NCBI GenBank assembly: GCA_028753945.1
Contig: JAPNXP010000007.1
Coordinates: 5,208,001-5,272,000, forward strand
Direction: 5' to 3'
DNA: 64,000 bases
DNA from: Hexactinellida sp. DTS-2022
Taxonomy: Eukaryota; Porifera; Hexactinellida
The translations under genes and the position numbers were made by a program. Below, one piece after another: positions 43,579 to 54,028 of this stretch. Under the pieces are notes generated by a model, which saw only the letters and a program-made list of their open reading frames with translations, was not told the DNA's origin and ran no database searches. Position 1 is the first letter of the stretch. Each line of letters starts with the position of its first letter.

Positions 43579-43741
43579 CAGTAGAACTCGTTAGTATGAA
43601 TACGAAATTCCGGTTAATACGAACGCTATTTCAGTCCCCTTCAAAGCCTTTTCAATATAAATTATGTTGGTTATTACTAATTCCGGATAAGTGAACGCAT
43701 TTTGACGGTCCCCTGGTGTTCCTACTAACGAGGTTCTACTG
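43579..43741. repeat. MITE, family A, in the ACOX upstream region
   Basis: TA|CAGTAGAACTCGTTAGTATG to AACGAGGTTCTACTG|TA. GGTCCC starts at 43707, 35 bp from the end. It ends 35 bp before the ACOX ATG and sits in the 270-bp gap after MAD1. Confidence 0.88.
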
Positions 43742-43776
43742 TATGTTTTCCTTAGTTACTGTTAGTGTGCTTTAGA

Positions 43777-45759
43777 ATGGAAACCATTTCTTCTGAGCGT
43801 GCAGCTTCCAAGGTGGACACGGAGCAATTATCCAAGTTGCTGTTTGGCGGAGAAGAATGGCTGAAAAGGAAGAGAGAGATCGAAACGGCTGTAATCAACA
43901 ATCCCGAGTTCGACATTAAGAAATACCATTATTTGACTGGGGAAGAGCTATTCCAGGAGGCAGTAAAGAAGTCAGTATACAGCATCACTAAGCTTATACC
44001 CGACCTTGAGATCATAGGGGTTCTAGAACGTTACATACTCTCACAAGCGATAGGAGGAGAAGACCCGTTAAGTCTGCATACTAGCATGTTTATTCCATCA
44101 ATCAGTGGACAGGCGAGTGAGGAACAACAGGAAAAATGGATGCCATTAGCAGTTAATTATGACATCATCGGGTGCTACGCTCAGACAGAATTGGGACATG
44201 GAACTTACGTGCGTGGTTTGGAAACAACAGCTACATATGATCCTGTGAAACAAGAATTCGATATCCATAGTCCGAGCCTCACTTCTATCAAGTGGTGGCC
44301 TGGCAGTATGGGTGTTAACGCGACACATGCCATCGTGGCAGCTAGACTCGTTACTAAGGGACAGGACAAAGGGATTCACAATTTCATTGTACAGCTGAGA
44401 AGCCTTCAGGACCACACCGCTTTGAATGGGATAACTATTGGAGATATCGGGCCTAAGTTCGGATACGCAGAAATGGACAATGGATACCTCAAGTTTAACC
44501 ATGTCCGTATCCCGAGGGATAACCTGTTAATGCGGTTTTCGCAGGTGTTACCAGACGGTACATACGTTCCTCCCAAAGCCTCTTCCAAGCTCTCATACGG
44601 TACAATGGTATTCATTCGATCAGCCTTAGCAAAGTTCGCATTTGATATGCTCTCCCGAGCCGTTACGATCGCTATTCGCTACAGCATTGTGCGTAGACAG
44701 ACGCAGAACAAACAGGGACAACCTGAGACTCAGCTCCTAGACTATTTCAAGCAGCAACACACTCTCATATCACTGCTGGCTACTGCCTACGCTTTCTTCT
44801 TCATCTCGCAAGACATTATTCACCTCTACGTTCGCACACAGTCCCAACTCAATGAGGAGAACCTGGATTCCCTACCAGAGCTCCATGCCTCTTCTTCTGG
44901 CGTTAAAGCTGTGGCTACCACAGTCACTTCTCAGGGGATAGAGGCGTGTCGCGTGGCCTGTGGGGGCCACGGGTACTCGCTATCCAGTGGGTTCCCTTTC
45001 CTATACCATTCTACTACGCCTGCTATGACGTATGAAGGCGATAACAATGTGTTGCTACTCCAAACAGCGCGCTACCTAATCAAGATTAAGAACGAGGCTA
45101 AAGTGGATAACGCATATTCCCCACCAGAGAATGTCAGGTATTTATCAGGCCCCGTTTTAAATCGGAAGTTTCAGATTAACTTCCTGTCCACACAAGATCA
45201 GCTGTTAATGTACCAGATAGCCGCTAGAGCCTGTGTTGAGATTGCTATGGAGAAGGTGGCTATCGGGGAGGGGAGAGGGTTGCAGTATTTCGACGCTTGG
45301 AATTCAGCCGCGATTGAGCTGATACAATGCGCGGAAGTTCACACTCACTACGTCATGGTGAAATCATTTGTGGAGAATCTCGATAAAGAGGAGACTAGAG
45401 AAATGTGTGGTTATAACCAGAAAATGCTGAAGTGCTTGTCAGATATTTTCTCGCTTAACTACGTAATGGAACACGCAGGCATGTTCATAGAAGCGGGCAG
45501 TATGTTAGCGTCCGATTTATTAAAGCTAAGAGACGTAATTCAGTCTCTGATTCAAGAGGTGAGACCAGCGGCTATTTCGCTCGTGGACGCGTTTGATTAT
45601 CCGGATTACGTGTTGCGGTCTGTTCTGGGGAGAAAGGACGGAGATGTGTACAACGCTATGTGGGAATGGGTGCAGCACAACCCGCGGAACAAACACAAGA
45701 ACGGAGTGCATCCCGTATACAAGAGGTACACTAGGAATCTGATCAGTTCTAAGCTATAG
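43777..45759 (+). CDS. ACOX1: Peroxisomal acyl-CoA oxidase
   Basis: 660 residues, intronless. The start is METISSERAASK; an in-frame ATG 12 bp upstream is less likely because TTTAGA directly precedes the chosen one. Matches to ACOX1: YAQTELGHGTYVRGLETTATY, SIKWWPGSMG, GDIGPKFGYAEMDNGYLKF, YGTMVFIRS, ACGGHGYS, and EGDNNVLLLQTARYL holding the catalytic glutamate (near 420). The C-terminus is SKL, a peroxisomal targeting signal. The enzyme carries out the first FAD-dependent step of peroxisomal beta-oxidation, making trans-2-enoyl-CoA and hydrogen peroxide. Acyl-CoA substrates could come from the ACSBG protein encoded 18 kb upstream, but no regulatory link is visible. Length equals human ACOX1. 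Confidence 0.96.
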   Translation: METISSERAASKVDTEQLSKLLFGGEEWLKRKREIETAVINNPEFDIKKYHYLTGEELFQEAVKKSVYSITKLIPDLEIIGVLERYILSQAIGGEDPLSLHTSMFIPSISGQASEEQQEKWMPLAVNYDIIGCYAQTELGHGTYVRGLETTATYDPVKQEFDIHSPSLTSIKWWPGSMGVNATHAIVAARLVTKGQDKGIHNFIVQLRSLQDHTALNGITIGDIGPKFGYAEMDNGYLKFNHVRIPRDNLLMRFSQVLPDGTYVPPKASSKLSYGTMVFIRSALAKFAFDMLSRAVTIAIRYSIVRRQTQNKQGQPETQLLDYFKQQHTLISLLATAYAFFFISQDIIHLYVRTQSQLNEENLDSLPELHASSSGVKAVATTVTSQGIEACRVACGGHGYSLSSGFPFLYHSTTPAMTYEGDNNVLLLQTARYLIKIKNEAKVDNAYSPPENVRYLSGPVLNRKFQINFLSTQDQLLMYQIAARACVEIAMEKVAIGEGRGLQYFDAWNSAAIELIQCAEVHTHYVMVKSFVENLDKEETREMCGYNQKMLKCLSDIFSLNYVMEHAGMFIEAGSMLASDLLKLRDVIQSLIQEVRPAAISLVDAFDYPDYVLRSVLGRKDGDVYNAMWEWVQHNPRNKHKNGVHPVYKRYTRNLISSKL

Positions 45760-46408
45760 ATAGGACCTGTACCAATCTGGATTTTATATTTAGAATAATT
45801 CAGTATTTCTAGCCGTTAGTTTTGTATTTTTCCGAACTGTTTATAAGCAGATTAGTTTGAACAAATTTGAATTTATTTGAGTTTATTAGAATTTTATTAG
45901 AATATTTATTAGAATTTATTAGAATATTTTTATCACATGCGAAAGGCACAAAAAATAATAATATTCAAAATTTCCTTGTAAAGTAGATTAATATGTACGT
46001 ATATTTAATGATTAACACCAGTTAATCAAGTTTACAATCTCATAAGTTGATACAAGAGTTGAATAGCCTTCTTATCATGACTTATATAATATGATTTACA
46101 GTAGAACCTCGTTAGGACGGACACGGTTAATTAATACGAAGTTACGAACACTATTTCAGCCCCCTTCAAAGCTATTCATTACAAATTATATTGGTTAATA
46201 ACTTAATACTAATTCCGAATAAGGCGAACACATTTTGACGGTCCCCTTGTGTCCGTACTAACGGGGTTATACTGTATTTATAGAATGCTATAACTTAGTA
46301 TATTATGTCTGATTATTACGAACCTGGATAAGGCGAACGCATTTTGACCTGCTGTTGTACTAACGAGGTTATACAGTATTTATAGAATGCTATAACATAG
46401 TAGGTATA
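45760..46408. other. Intergenic region between ACOX and LEO1
   Basis: Contains TTATTAGAAT repeats near 45890-45930, a family-A MITE (46099-46274) and a partial family-A right end near 46320-46380. No gene is visible. Confidence 0.6.
46099..46274. repeat. MITE, family A
   Basis: TA|CAGTAGAACCTCGTTAGGAC to AACGGGGTTATACTG|TA. A second, truncated right half (GGCGAACGCATTTTGACC to GAGGTTATACAG) follows at about 46330-46376 with the same flank TATTTATAGAATGCTATAAC. The flank plus end has therefore been duplicated. Confidence 0.8.
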
Positions 46409-49218
46409 ATGTCTGAGAATTTGGATACCATCCTCAGTAGCGATTCAGACGCGGAGCCTGCGGAGGCGACCAGACCTAAGCCGGGTCCCTCCCGTCCCGC
46501 CCTCTTCCTCTCCTCCTCCTCTGAGGACTCTGAGGGAGAGGGGGCTGGTAACCCTGTGGTCCCCTCCACGCCCAGCAGCTCTCAGAACAGAGAGCTCATG
46601 ATAGAGCTGGAGATGTCCTCTGATGAAGACAAGGAGCAGAAGATAGGTACAAGCCGTTATGTAACGATTCCAAGGGGAGGGGGTAAACCTATGTGTGACA
46701 GATGTCCTTTTGTATTACAAACCGGTAAACAAACGTGTCATAGGGAGGGGGTCTTTTCTCTTCATGGAATTTTGATTTACGTAACGTTTGAATAGTATAG
46801 CTTCTTCCAAGTATGCACAAGTAATTTGATAACAAAAATTTAGATATTTTTCAAACACTTTGGTCTGATGCTAGTTTTACCCAACTTAGTGGAGAACTCA
46901 ATTAACCGAAAATATTGTGTGCCAAACTGTAATTCCCTTCCGTATATCTTATGAAACATTGACCCGATTAACCTGTTGCTCTATTAACCGGACTCTAATA
47001 TACCAATTAACTCTTACTCCACCTTACAGATAACGTGACTGAGTCCCACTCGCGGCTGTTCAGCTCTTCCTCTGAGAGCGGGGACTTTGCTCGCTACTCG
47101 GACTCGGAGCCCGGAGACACACAGACTGCCACTCACAGCACTCACAACTCCACGTCGCAGGCTCTGTTCGGAGAGGAGCTGTCCTCATCCAGCTCTGCGG
47201 ACGAAGCCAGCAGCAACAACGGCAGTCAGGCCGAGCCGAGCGGCGCTAAAAACCGCGAGCGACTAGGTACAGTACATGCGGATATAATAACACGGTTATA
47301 AGAACATAACTGATATAATAACACGGTTATAAGAACTCACCGGATATAAGAACATGCCATATACCCCTATATAATTTATGCCGGTTATAAAAACATACCG
47401 GTTATAAGAACACTCTACTCAGTCTACTGGAAACTGTTGCAATATACCCTATATCATTTATGCCGGTTATAAGAACACTATATGCAGTTCCCTACGCTGT
47501 CCTTATAACCAGTATCCACTGTATAGAGTCTACGGGGGAGAGCGAGGGCGCGGGGTCCGGTGAGGAGGGCTCAGTCAGGAAACAACAGGTGTTAGAGGAA
47601 CAGGTGGTAGATGACCACGATGACGAGTTTCTAGACGCGGTGGGGGGGCCTGAGGGGGGCAGCGACGGGGCAGACGAAGCAGCTGGGTTCCTGAGTGATG
47701 ACGACGATATTCTCAAGTCCCCACGGGAGACTGTGAACACTCTCTCGGCTCAGATGCCCAGGAGCACGCTGGGAATGGGGAACGATATGTTCTATGTTAA
47801 ACTGCCCAACTTCCTGAGGTTAGTTATACTGATCGTAATAGGTACACATGAGACCAAGGATTAGTTCTAATACAGTGGTACTCTTTGTGAGAATATCTCA
47901 GGACCGATAAGTCTTTTGAAACTGAGATACCTGTCTAATCAGTCAGAGATTAGTTCAATTCTAACAAAAAATCCTTAATTCCCTTCCTTACTAGTATAAA
48001 TTTTAGTCTTAAGTCCCATTCCATTCCTTGAGTTTTGAGATTTTCAGATTAATTCCCAAACCCATTCCCGATTGGATTGGGGATTTAATCTAAATTCTAA
48101 TTCCCTAGGGATTTTGATTGATAAAATTTTATTATATAGCATAATACACCTCTATGTTTCTAGTATCGACACGCGACCCTTCAACCCGGCCTTCTACGAG
48201 TACGAGGGAGAGGACGACGAGATTTTAGACGAAGAAGGCCGCAAGCGTCTGAAACTTAAAGTCGAGAACACAATTCGGTGGCGGAAGTCAAAAAACAAAG
48301 ATGGACAGGATATTCGCGAAAGCAATGCGCGATTAGTTAAATGGAAGAACGGCACCATGTCCCTCTACCTCGGTATTAGCCATTCCTCAAATACAGTTAA
48401 CTCCGCTTAATAGAGCCACCGGTTAACGGTTTCTCCGCTTAATCGGGTCAAAACAACCTGGTCCCGAGGTGGCTCTATTAAGCGGAGTCGACTGTAAATG
48501 CACATATTCATATATTGCTGTTGTAGGAACTGAGATATTTGACGTATCAGATCTTAAGATGGAGGATAAGTGCAATCACCTGTATTTGATACAGAACGCA
48601 TTCCTTCAAGCGCAGTCCGTTTTCAAAAAGAAGCTGAACATAAAGCCTAGCTCCACTGACAGCCAGACACACCGAAAGATAACACTCTCAATCGCAGACA
48701 GGGTCAGTCGCGCTCAGAAAATGCGGATTATTCCTGCCGCGGGTGAGAACCCTGAGGTGCGACGTGCCGCACTTCAGCTGAAAGAGGAAAAGCGAGCGAA
48801 AGCCGAGAAGCTACGAGTCGCGAAAGAGCGAGCGCGAAAGCGCAAGCTTCTATACAGCGGGCAAAAGCTGTCTCAGAGGTACCTCGAGGACAACGAGGAG
48901 CTGAGCGACGACAGCACCAGTGTAAACGCGATTAAGCGGCGATCCCAGCTGGCGAGAAAAGCCGCGAAAAGTAAACGGAGAAAATCAATTGATTCTTTTC
49001 TGGCAGACAGCGATGATAAGGAGAGCTTTAAAGGGAGTGACAGTCCGAATGAGGACGAGTTGTCGAGCTCCGCTTCTGGGGAGAAGGGAGAAAGCTTGGA
49101 ATCTGACACGAGTCAAGTGGGGACTCGGAAGAGACAGAGCAGTTTTCGATCTGACAGTGGAGTCAAAAAAGTAAAGGTTATTGATGATTCTGAAAGTAGT
49201 CCTGAGGTGTCTTCTTAG
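46409..49218 (+). CDS. LEO1: LEO1, PAF1 complex subunit
   Basis: Exons: 46409-46646, 47030-47266, 47527-47818, 48164-48372, 48527-49218; 1668 nt, 555 residues. The first half is acidic and Ser/Glu/Asp-rich ([46 protein letters not shown]), as in all LEO1 proteins. The conserved core runs [73 protein letters not shown], then [18 protein letters not shown] basic, then Ser/Glu-rich tail follows. With PAF1, CTR9, CDC73 and RTF1 it associates with RNA polymerase II and supports H2B ubiquitination. Intron 2 (47267-47526) is a MITE plus 8 bases. Confidence 0.95.
47270..47521. repeat. MITE, family C, forming nearly all of LEO1 intron 2
   Basis: The intron is G-TA-element-TA-TAG: donor GTACAGT uses the target-site TA and the terminal CAGT; the right end is CCAGTATCCACTG|TA|TAG. 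The interior has many GGTTATAAGAAC and GGATATAA words and appears internally expanded (252 bp). Confidence 0.88.
48394..48494. repeat. MITE, family D, shortened (101 bp)
   Basis: TA|CAGTTAACTCCGCTTAATAG to AAGCGGAGTCGACTG|TA with CCTGGTCCCGAGGTGGCTC. Fills two thirds of LEO1 intron 4. Confidence 0.85.
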
Positions 49219-49286
49219 AGCTTTGGTAATGTTGTTATTGAAGCGTTGTCTTTAGTGTAATTATTCTGTTACATTTGAGATTGAGT

Positions 49287-49412
49287 TAAGAATAAATACT
49301 AACAGACTGTTATAAAAATTGAAGACTAAAAATTATGTTAATTTATTTTAAAATAAATTAACATAATTTTTAGTCTTCAATTTTTATAACAGTCTCTTAG
49401 TATTTATTCTTA
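49287..49412. repeat. 126-bp near-perfect palindrome at the LEO1/TRAP-beta junction
   Basis: Centre at 49349/49350 (TTTT|AAAA). Each 63-bp arm reads from TTAAGAATAAATACTAA inward with one mismatch seen (C/G). The left arm contains AATAAA, a possible LEO1 polyadenylation signal, so the right arm carries the same signal in reverse. There is no loop. It lies in the 228-bp gap between the genes. Confidence 0.9.
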
Positions 49413-49446
49413 AGATTAGTTACTTTATCTCTATACAAGTAATCCA

Positions 49447-50028
49447 ATGCTTCTCGCGTCAATTCTCACCTCTCTACTGCTGTTCGCTAACTTGAGTCTC
49501 ATTTATACTCAGGAACCTCCCAACAGTGCTTATATAATAGCATCTAAGCGCATTCTCAACACACAATTGGCTGAGGGGAGGGACATTACTATTCTCTATG
49601 GGATATTTAACATTGGCATGAAGACAGCGTATGATATTAATCTCGTTGACAACTCGTTTGAGAACTCAACTCTCACTTTTATAACCGGACTAACTGACGT
49701 GACTTGGGCTGAAATTCCGCCTGAATCTAATGTAACGCACACAATAATACTGAGACCTCCTTTGGACAGCGGGAATTATCTCAACTTCTCGTCGGCTCTA
49801 CTCACGTATAAGCATTCTAGGGAAGATGAGTTCTCTATCGAGGCACCTACTAGCTCGCCCAGGCTCGTGAGCTTAATGGGTAACGCAGAATATTCTAGAA
49901 AGTTCGAAGCTCACTACATGGACTGGGTAGCGTTAGCAGTGATGATCCTACCGACTTTGGTTATTCCATTTGTTATGTTCCATCACTCCCAGGCTAGATA
50001 TGCGACCAATAAAGCCAAGTCTCACTAG
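49447..50028 (+). CDS. SSR2: Translocon-associated protein subunit beta (TRAP-beta)
   Basis: 193 residues, intronless. Signal peptide MLLASILTSLLLFANLSLIY, then a lumenal domain with ASKRILNTQLAEGRDITILY, NIGMKTAYDINLVDNSF and ESNVTHTIILRP, which match TRAP-beta. N-glycosylation sites are visible (NST, NVT, NFS). One transmembrane helix (about 160-180, WVALAVMILPTLVIPFVMF) precedes a short basic tail RYATNKAKSH. TRAP sits beside SEC61 and helps co-translational translocation. Confidence 0.93.
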   Translation: MLLASILTSLLLFANLSLIYTQEPPNSAYIIASKRILNTQLAEGRDITILYGIFNIGMKTAYDINLVDNSFENSTLTFITGLTDVTWAEIPPESNVTHTIILRPPLDSGNYLNFSSALLTYKHSREDEFSIEAPTSSPRLVSLMGNAEYSRKFEAHYMDWVALAVMILPTLVIPFVMFHHSQARYATNKAKSH

Positions 50029-50224
50029 TTTATGTTAGGTACTTAGGTATAATATTATAGGTTAATTAACTCAGGAAATTCAACTTGATGTGGTCGAGTA
50101 ATGAATTGCTTTGTTTGTGTATGCTGAAATATTAGTTTATTTATTATGAGCCAACTTATCATCCTAACTTATTTTGATTATATTTCTAAAGAAAATTTTT
50201 CTAAAAAAATTAGTTATTGCAGTC

Positions 50225-52110
50225 ATGTCGGACGATACGGATCTAGATAGGTTAGTTAATGTAATTCAATTCTTGAAACTATGTATGTTTAAATATTTTA
50301 ATTTCTACAGACAAATTGAGCAACTTAGAAAATGTGAGGTAATCAAGGAGAGTGAAGTTAAAATACTGTGCTCCAAAGTAAGGTAATAATCGTGAACAAA
50401 GAAGTTTATAAACTGATTAATTATTCATTATCTATAGAGAACTGTTGGTTGAAGAAAGCAATGTACAAAGGGTTGACTGTCCAGTTACTGTGAGTTTTAG
50501 GAAACCTTGGAATTTGGCAGATGTTATAATTATTTGCGTTCCATATGCACAATACTTATTTCCCGCTCAAATCGTGATAATATCATTTCTAATTTAATAT
50601 CACACCTATAGAAATTTCACAATTCCCCGCTTAAAATTTTGTGAAACTATTATAAATACTAGCTTTATATGAATTTTTCTTATTTTTCTTATTGTAGATA
50701 TGTGGGGATGTTCACGGTCAGTTTTACGATCTCAGAGAACTGTTCAAGGTAAAGCGAGATTTTATAATTTAAATTCAGATATCTAATTCTTATTTCGTGT
50801 TTTTATAGGTTGGAGGAGATGTCCCTGAGAACAATTATTTGTTTCTCGGCGACTTTGTAGATCGAGGTTATTTCAGTGTAGAGACATTCCTATTGTTATT
50901 AGCTCTGAAAGTTAGACACCCAGATAGAATATTCTTAATCAGAGGCAACCATGAAAGTAGGCAGATTACACAAGTAAGGCTCTTATCCAGATATTTAACT
51001 TGTATTAATTTTTTTATTGTATTTAGGTATACGGATTCTATGATGAGTGTAAAAAGAAATTTGGTTCTGTGAATGTGTGGCGCTATTGCACTGAGATATT
51101 CGACTTTCTAAGTTTATCTGCAATAATTGAAGACAAGATATTCTGTGTACACGGGGGTCTTTCACCGTCAATCAATACCCTTGATCAGGTCATTACAGTT
51201 TATATATTTAATAATTACATAATCCCATATTTAATACTGATTTTATCACAGATAAGACTAATTGACAGAAAGCAAGAAGTTCCTCACGATGGACCGATGT
51301 GTGATCTCCTATGGTCTGACCCAGAAGGTACCCTGACTAAATCCTATATTATATGCTACATGTCTTTATATGCTGTACAGTAAAGCCTCCAAAAGTGAAC
51401 ACTTTCAAGAAATGAATAACTCCAAAATATGAACACTTTTTCTCGGTCCAAATTTTTTCCATTGCTTTAGACACACGTTATGATAATTCATGTAAAGTGA
51501 ACATTATGGCTGGTCCCCAGACTGTTCACTTTCTAAGGTTTTACTGTTTACTAGCGTGTTTTAATAGTATTACTGTATATATTTCAGATATAGAGGGTTG
51601 GGGAATGAGTCCGCGTGGTGCTGGCTACTTGTTTGGACAAGATGTGGTGCAACAGGTTGAGTTTATTTATTACTAATATTATCCTTTTACTACTCATTTT
51701 ACAGTATTGTGTTATTAGTTCAATCTTATCAATAATATTGAGATAATCTGCCGAGCTCACCAGCTAGTGATGGAAGGGTACAAATGGCATTTCAATAATA
51801 CTGTGTTGACGGTTTGGTCTGCACCTAACTACTGCTATCGGTAAGATTTATTTTTTAAATAAAATAATTATGTCGCGACCATTGTGTTTATTAGCTAATA
51901 TATTTAGTTGTGGAAATGTTGCAGCAATTTTCATGTTAGATGAGTTATTAGAAAACGAATTCAAACTATTTGAAGCCGCACCTCAAGTAAGCTATCGATT
52001 ATACCAATTATTCCCTTCAAATGTTGAACAAATGTTAGAATCTATGTTCTATTTAGGAAGAAAGAGGAGGTCTCCCAGCTAAGAAACCAGTTGCTGAATA
52101 CTTCCTTTAA
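50225..52110 (+). CDS. PPP4C: Protein phosphatase 4 catalytic subunit
   Basis: Exons: 50225-50250, 50311-50382, 50438-50489, 50698-50748, 50809-50973, 51027-51188, 51252-51327, 51588-51655, 51719-51840, 51908-51986, 52057-52110; 927 nt, 308 residues (human 307). All PPP metal and phosphate ligands are present: GDVHG (Asp54, His56), GDFVDRG (Asp82, Arg86), GNHE (Asn114, His115), HGG (His164) and RAHQ (His238). The C-terminus KKPVAEYFL matches PP4 (KKPVADYFL), carrying the carboxymethylated Leu, and the N-terminus [13 protein letters not shown] is PP4 rather than PP2A or PP6. PP4 acts in DNA repair, centrosome maturation and splicing-complex assembly. Introns are mostly 50-70 nt; only introns 3 and 7 exceed 200, and intron 7 holds a MITE. 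The ATG lies 2 bp after TTATTGCAG. Confidence 0.96.
51378..51546. repeat. MITE, family E
   Basis: TA|CAGTAAAGCCTCCAAAAGTG to TCTAAGGTTTTACTG. GGTCCC starts at 51512, 35 bp from the end. It accounts for the length of PPP4C intron 7 (260 nt against about 50 for its neighbours). Confidence 0.85.
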
Positions 52111-52345
52111 TTAATATTAAACTGATTACTGATAGTAGACACACGAGGTATTAAATATTAGTCACTACATGAATAGATACAGTATCTGTGTACAGATAAG
52201 CTTAAGTCCTGACCTATGTTATAAATGTTGTCTAGAATGATTTTTTCTCCGTCAATTAGTTGCTCTCCTGTATCGCACAAGCGCTTACACGTATAGTATT
52301 ATAATATGTTTAATTTTACTCATCTTAGTATTACAAATAGATAGT

Positions 52346-54028
52346 ATGTCTATATTGTTTAGAAGATTTCACATTTTATACCACAGTCAAAAAATACGAT
52401 ACTTTTCTGATGCTACGGTTAGGCGTTCTGTTCTTGTGCTGGGTGTCCATAATCTGTTCCAAAAGAGTCAAACATTGACTCCTCTTTCTAGTCGCATTAA
52501 TGAAGAGCTCAATGGACAGCTTATAGACGAAATTGAGAAGATCAAAGGAGAGCATGCATCAGCAGACAAATTTTTACCAGCGGTTATCTTACGTTCTATA
52601 AAATACAGATCTTATTATAAAATCCATTTAGTTAACCTGCCTGCTCATACACCTATTCCAACCTCCATTTCTAATACTAACAGCTCTGCTTTGTTATCTT
52701 TGGGGTTTTCTGTTGACCAGAATGCGCATTGGGGAGAATTTGAACATTTGCGTTATAGCGATTGGGTGAGACGGCAGTCTGCATTGGCCCTCATTCACAA
52801 CAAGAAAGATTTCCTTCACTTGGATCCTATGTGCGATCCTAGGAGTGTAGCGGAAGGAGCTACACTAGCTTCTTTCAACTTTAATCTCAAATCTGAAAAC
52901 AAAGAAAAGGACGATGCCACACACTTCAGTTTATTCGATGAAGGAGGCAGCGACTTAGAGAATTGGAACAAAGGAATTATTATAGCACAAATGCAAAATT
53001 TCGCACGAATGTTGTCTGAATTACCTTCGAACCTTCTAGACCCTGCGAAATTTGTTGATGAAGCGTTATCACAAGTTTCCCAATTAGGCACTGATTCCCT
53101 CACTTATGAAGTGAAAGACCCTTCATGGATAGAATCAAACTTACCTGGCGTACACCACGTGGCCAAGGGGTCTAAAACAGAACCGAGATTCTTAACACTC
53201 TCCTATAAGGGCGCGAAAGCGACAGAGGATACCTACGTCATAGTTGGGAAAGGTGTCGTGTTTGATTCAGGTGGAATTAGCTTAAAGCCACCAGCTAGCA
53301 TGGAATTGATGCGTGGTGACATGTCAGGCGCTGCAGTGGCTCTATCTACATTCCTAGCTTGTGCTAAGCTTAAGTCACAAGTCAACTTAGTATGTTTGAT
53401 TCCACTGGTGGAGAACATGCCATCCAGTAGTGCAATCAAGCCAGGCGACTTGATTACAATGCACAACGGTAAGACTGTTATTGTCAACAACACAGATGCT
53501 GAGGGTAGGCTAATACTGGCAGATACACTGAGTTATGCTAAGAAATTCAATCCTAAATTAGTCGTTAATGTTGCTACATTGACCGGAGCATCTGACATAG
53601 CATTGGGGGATTCGTACTCTGCTCTATTCTCAAATTCCAATGCATTGAGTGACAAGCTTTCTTTGTGTGGCGCTGTCACAGGTGAGTTTCTATGGCCTAT
53701 GCCTATACACTATGATTACCTCGCAGCCCTACGGAAGTCTAATGCTGATCTTGATAATATATCTTCCGGACGCTCTGCTGGCTCTGGAGTGGGAGCAGCT
53801 TTCCTTTCCGAATTCGTGAGTTTCCCCTGGGCGCATATTGACATAGGGGGAACAATGATGCAGAAAAGTGGATCCATCCCTTACCTCAAATCTAATTTCA
53901 TGAGCGGACGCCCAACTCGAGCTCTGATCGAGTTCTTTACAGATCCAACTCTTAGTTCTCACGACTTCGTGCAAACTCCAAAGCCTTACATTCTAACGAC
54001 AGATAAATACCAACCGATTTCTGATTAG
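52346..54028 (+). CDS. Leucyl aminopeptidase, M17 family
   Basis: 560 residues, intronless, between PPP4C and its paralogue. The catalytic C-terminal half has VGKGVVFDSGGISLKPP (about 298-314), MRGDMSGAA, the M17 signature NTDAEGRL (about 381-388) and VVNVATLTGA. The metal-binding Lys, Asp and Glu and the catalytic Arg are all present. The N-terminal half is the divergent regulatory domain. The first 30 residues (MSILFRRFHILYHSQKIRYF) are basic and amphipathic with no acidic residue, compatible with a mitochondrial presequence, so this may be a mitochondrial LAP3-type or NPEPL1-like enzyme. It removes N-terminal residues from peptides with two metal ions and acts as a hexamer. Confidence 0.93.
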   Translation: MSILFRRFHILYHSQKIRYFSDATVRRSVLVLGVHNLFQKSQTLTPLSSRINEELNGQLIDEIEKIKGEHASADKFLPAVILRSIKYRSYYKIHLVNLPAHTPIPTSISNTNSSALLSLGFSVDQNAHWGEFEHLRYSDWVRRQSALALIHNKKDFLHLDPMCDPRSVAEGATLASFNFNLKSENKEKDDATHFSLFDEGGSDLENWNKGIIIAQMQNFARMLSELPSNLLDPAKFVDEALSQVSQLGTDSLTYEVKDPSWIESNLPGVHHVAKGSKTEPRFLTLSYKGAKATEDTYVIVGKGVVFDSGGISLKPPASMELMRGDMSGAAVALSTFLACAKLKSQVNLVCLIPLVENMPSSSAIKPGDLITMHNGKTVIVNNTDAEGRLILADTLSYAKKFNPKLVVNVATLTGASDIALGDSYSALFSNSNALSDKLSLCGAVTGEFLWPMPIHYDYLAALRKSNADLDNISSGRSAGSGVGAAFLSEFVSFPWAHIDIGGTMMQKSGSIPYLKSNFMSGRPTRALIEFFTDPTLSSHDFVQTPKPYILTTDKYQPISD

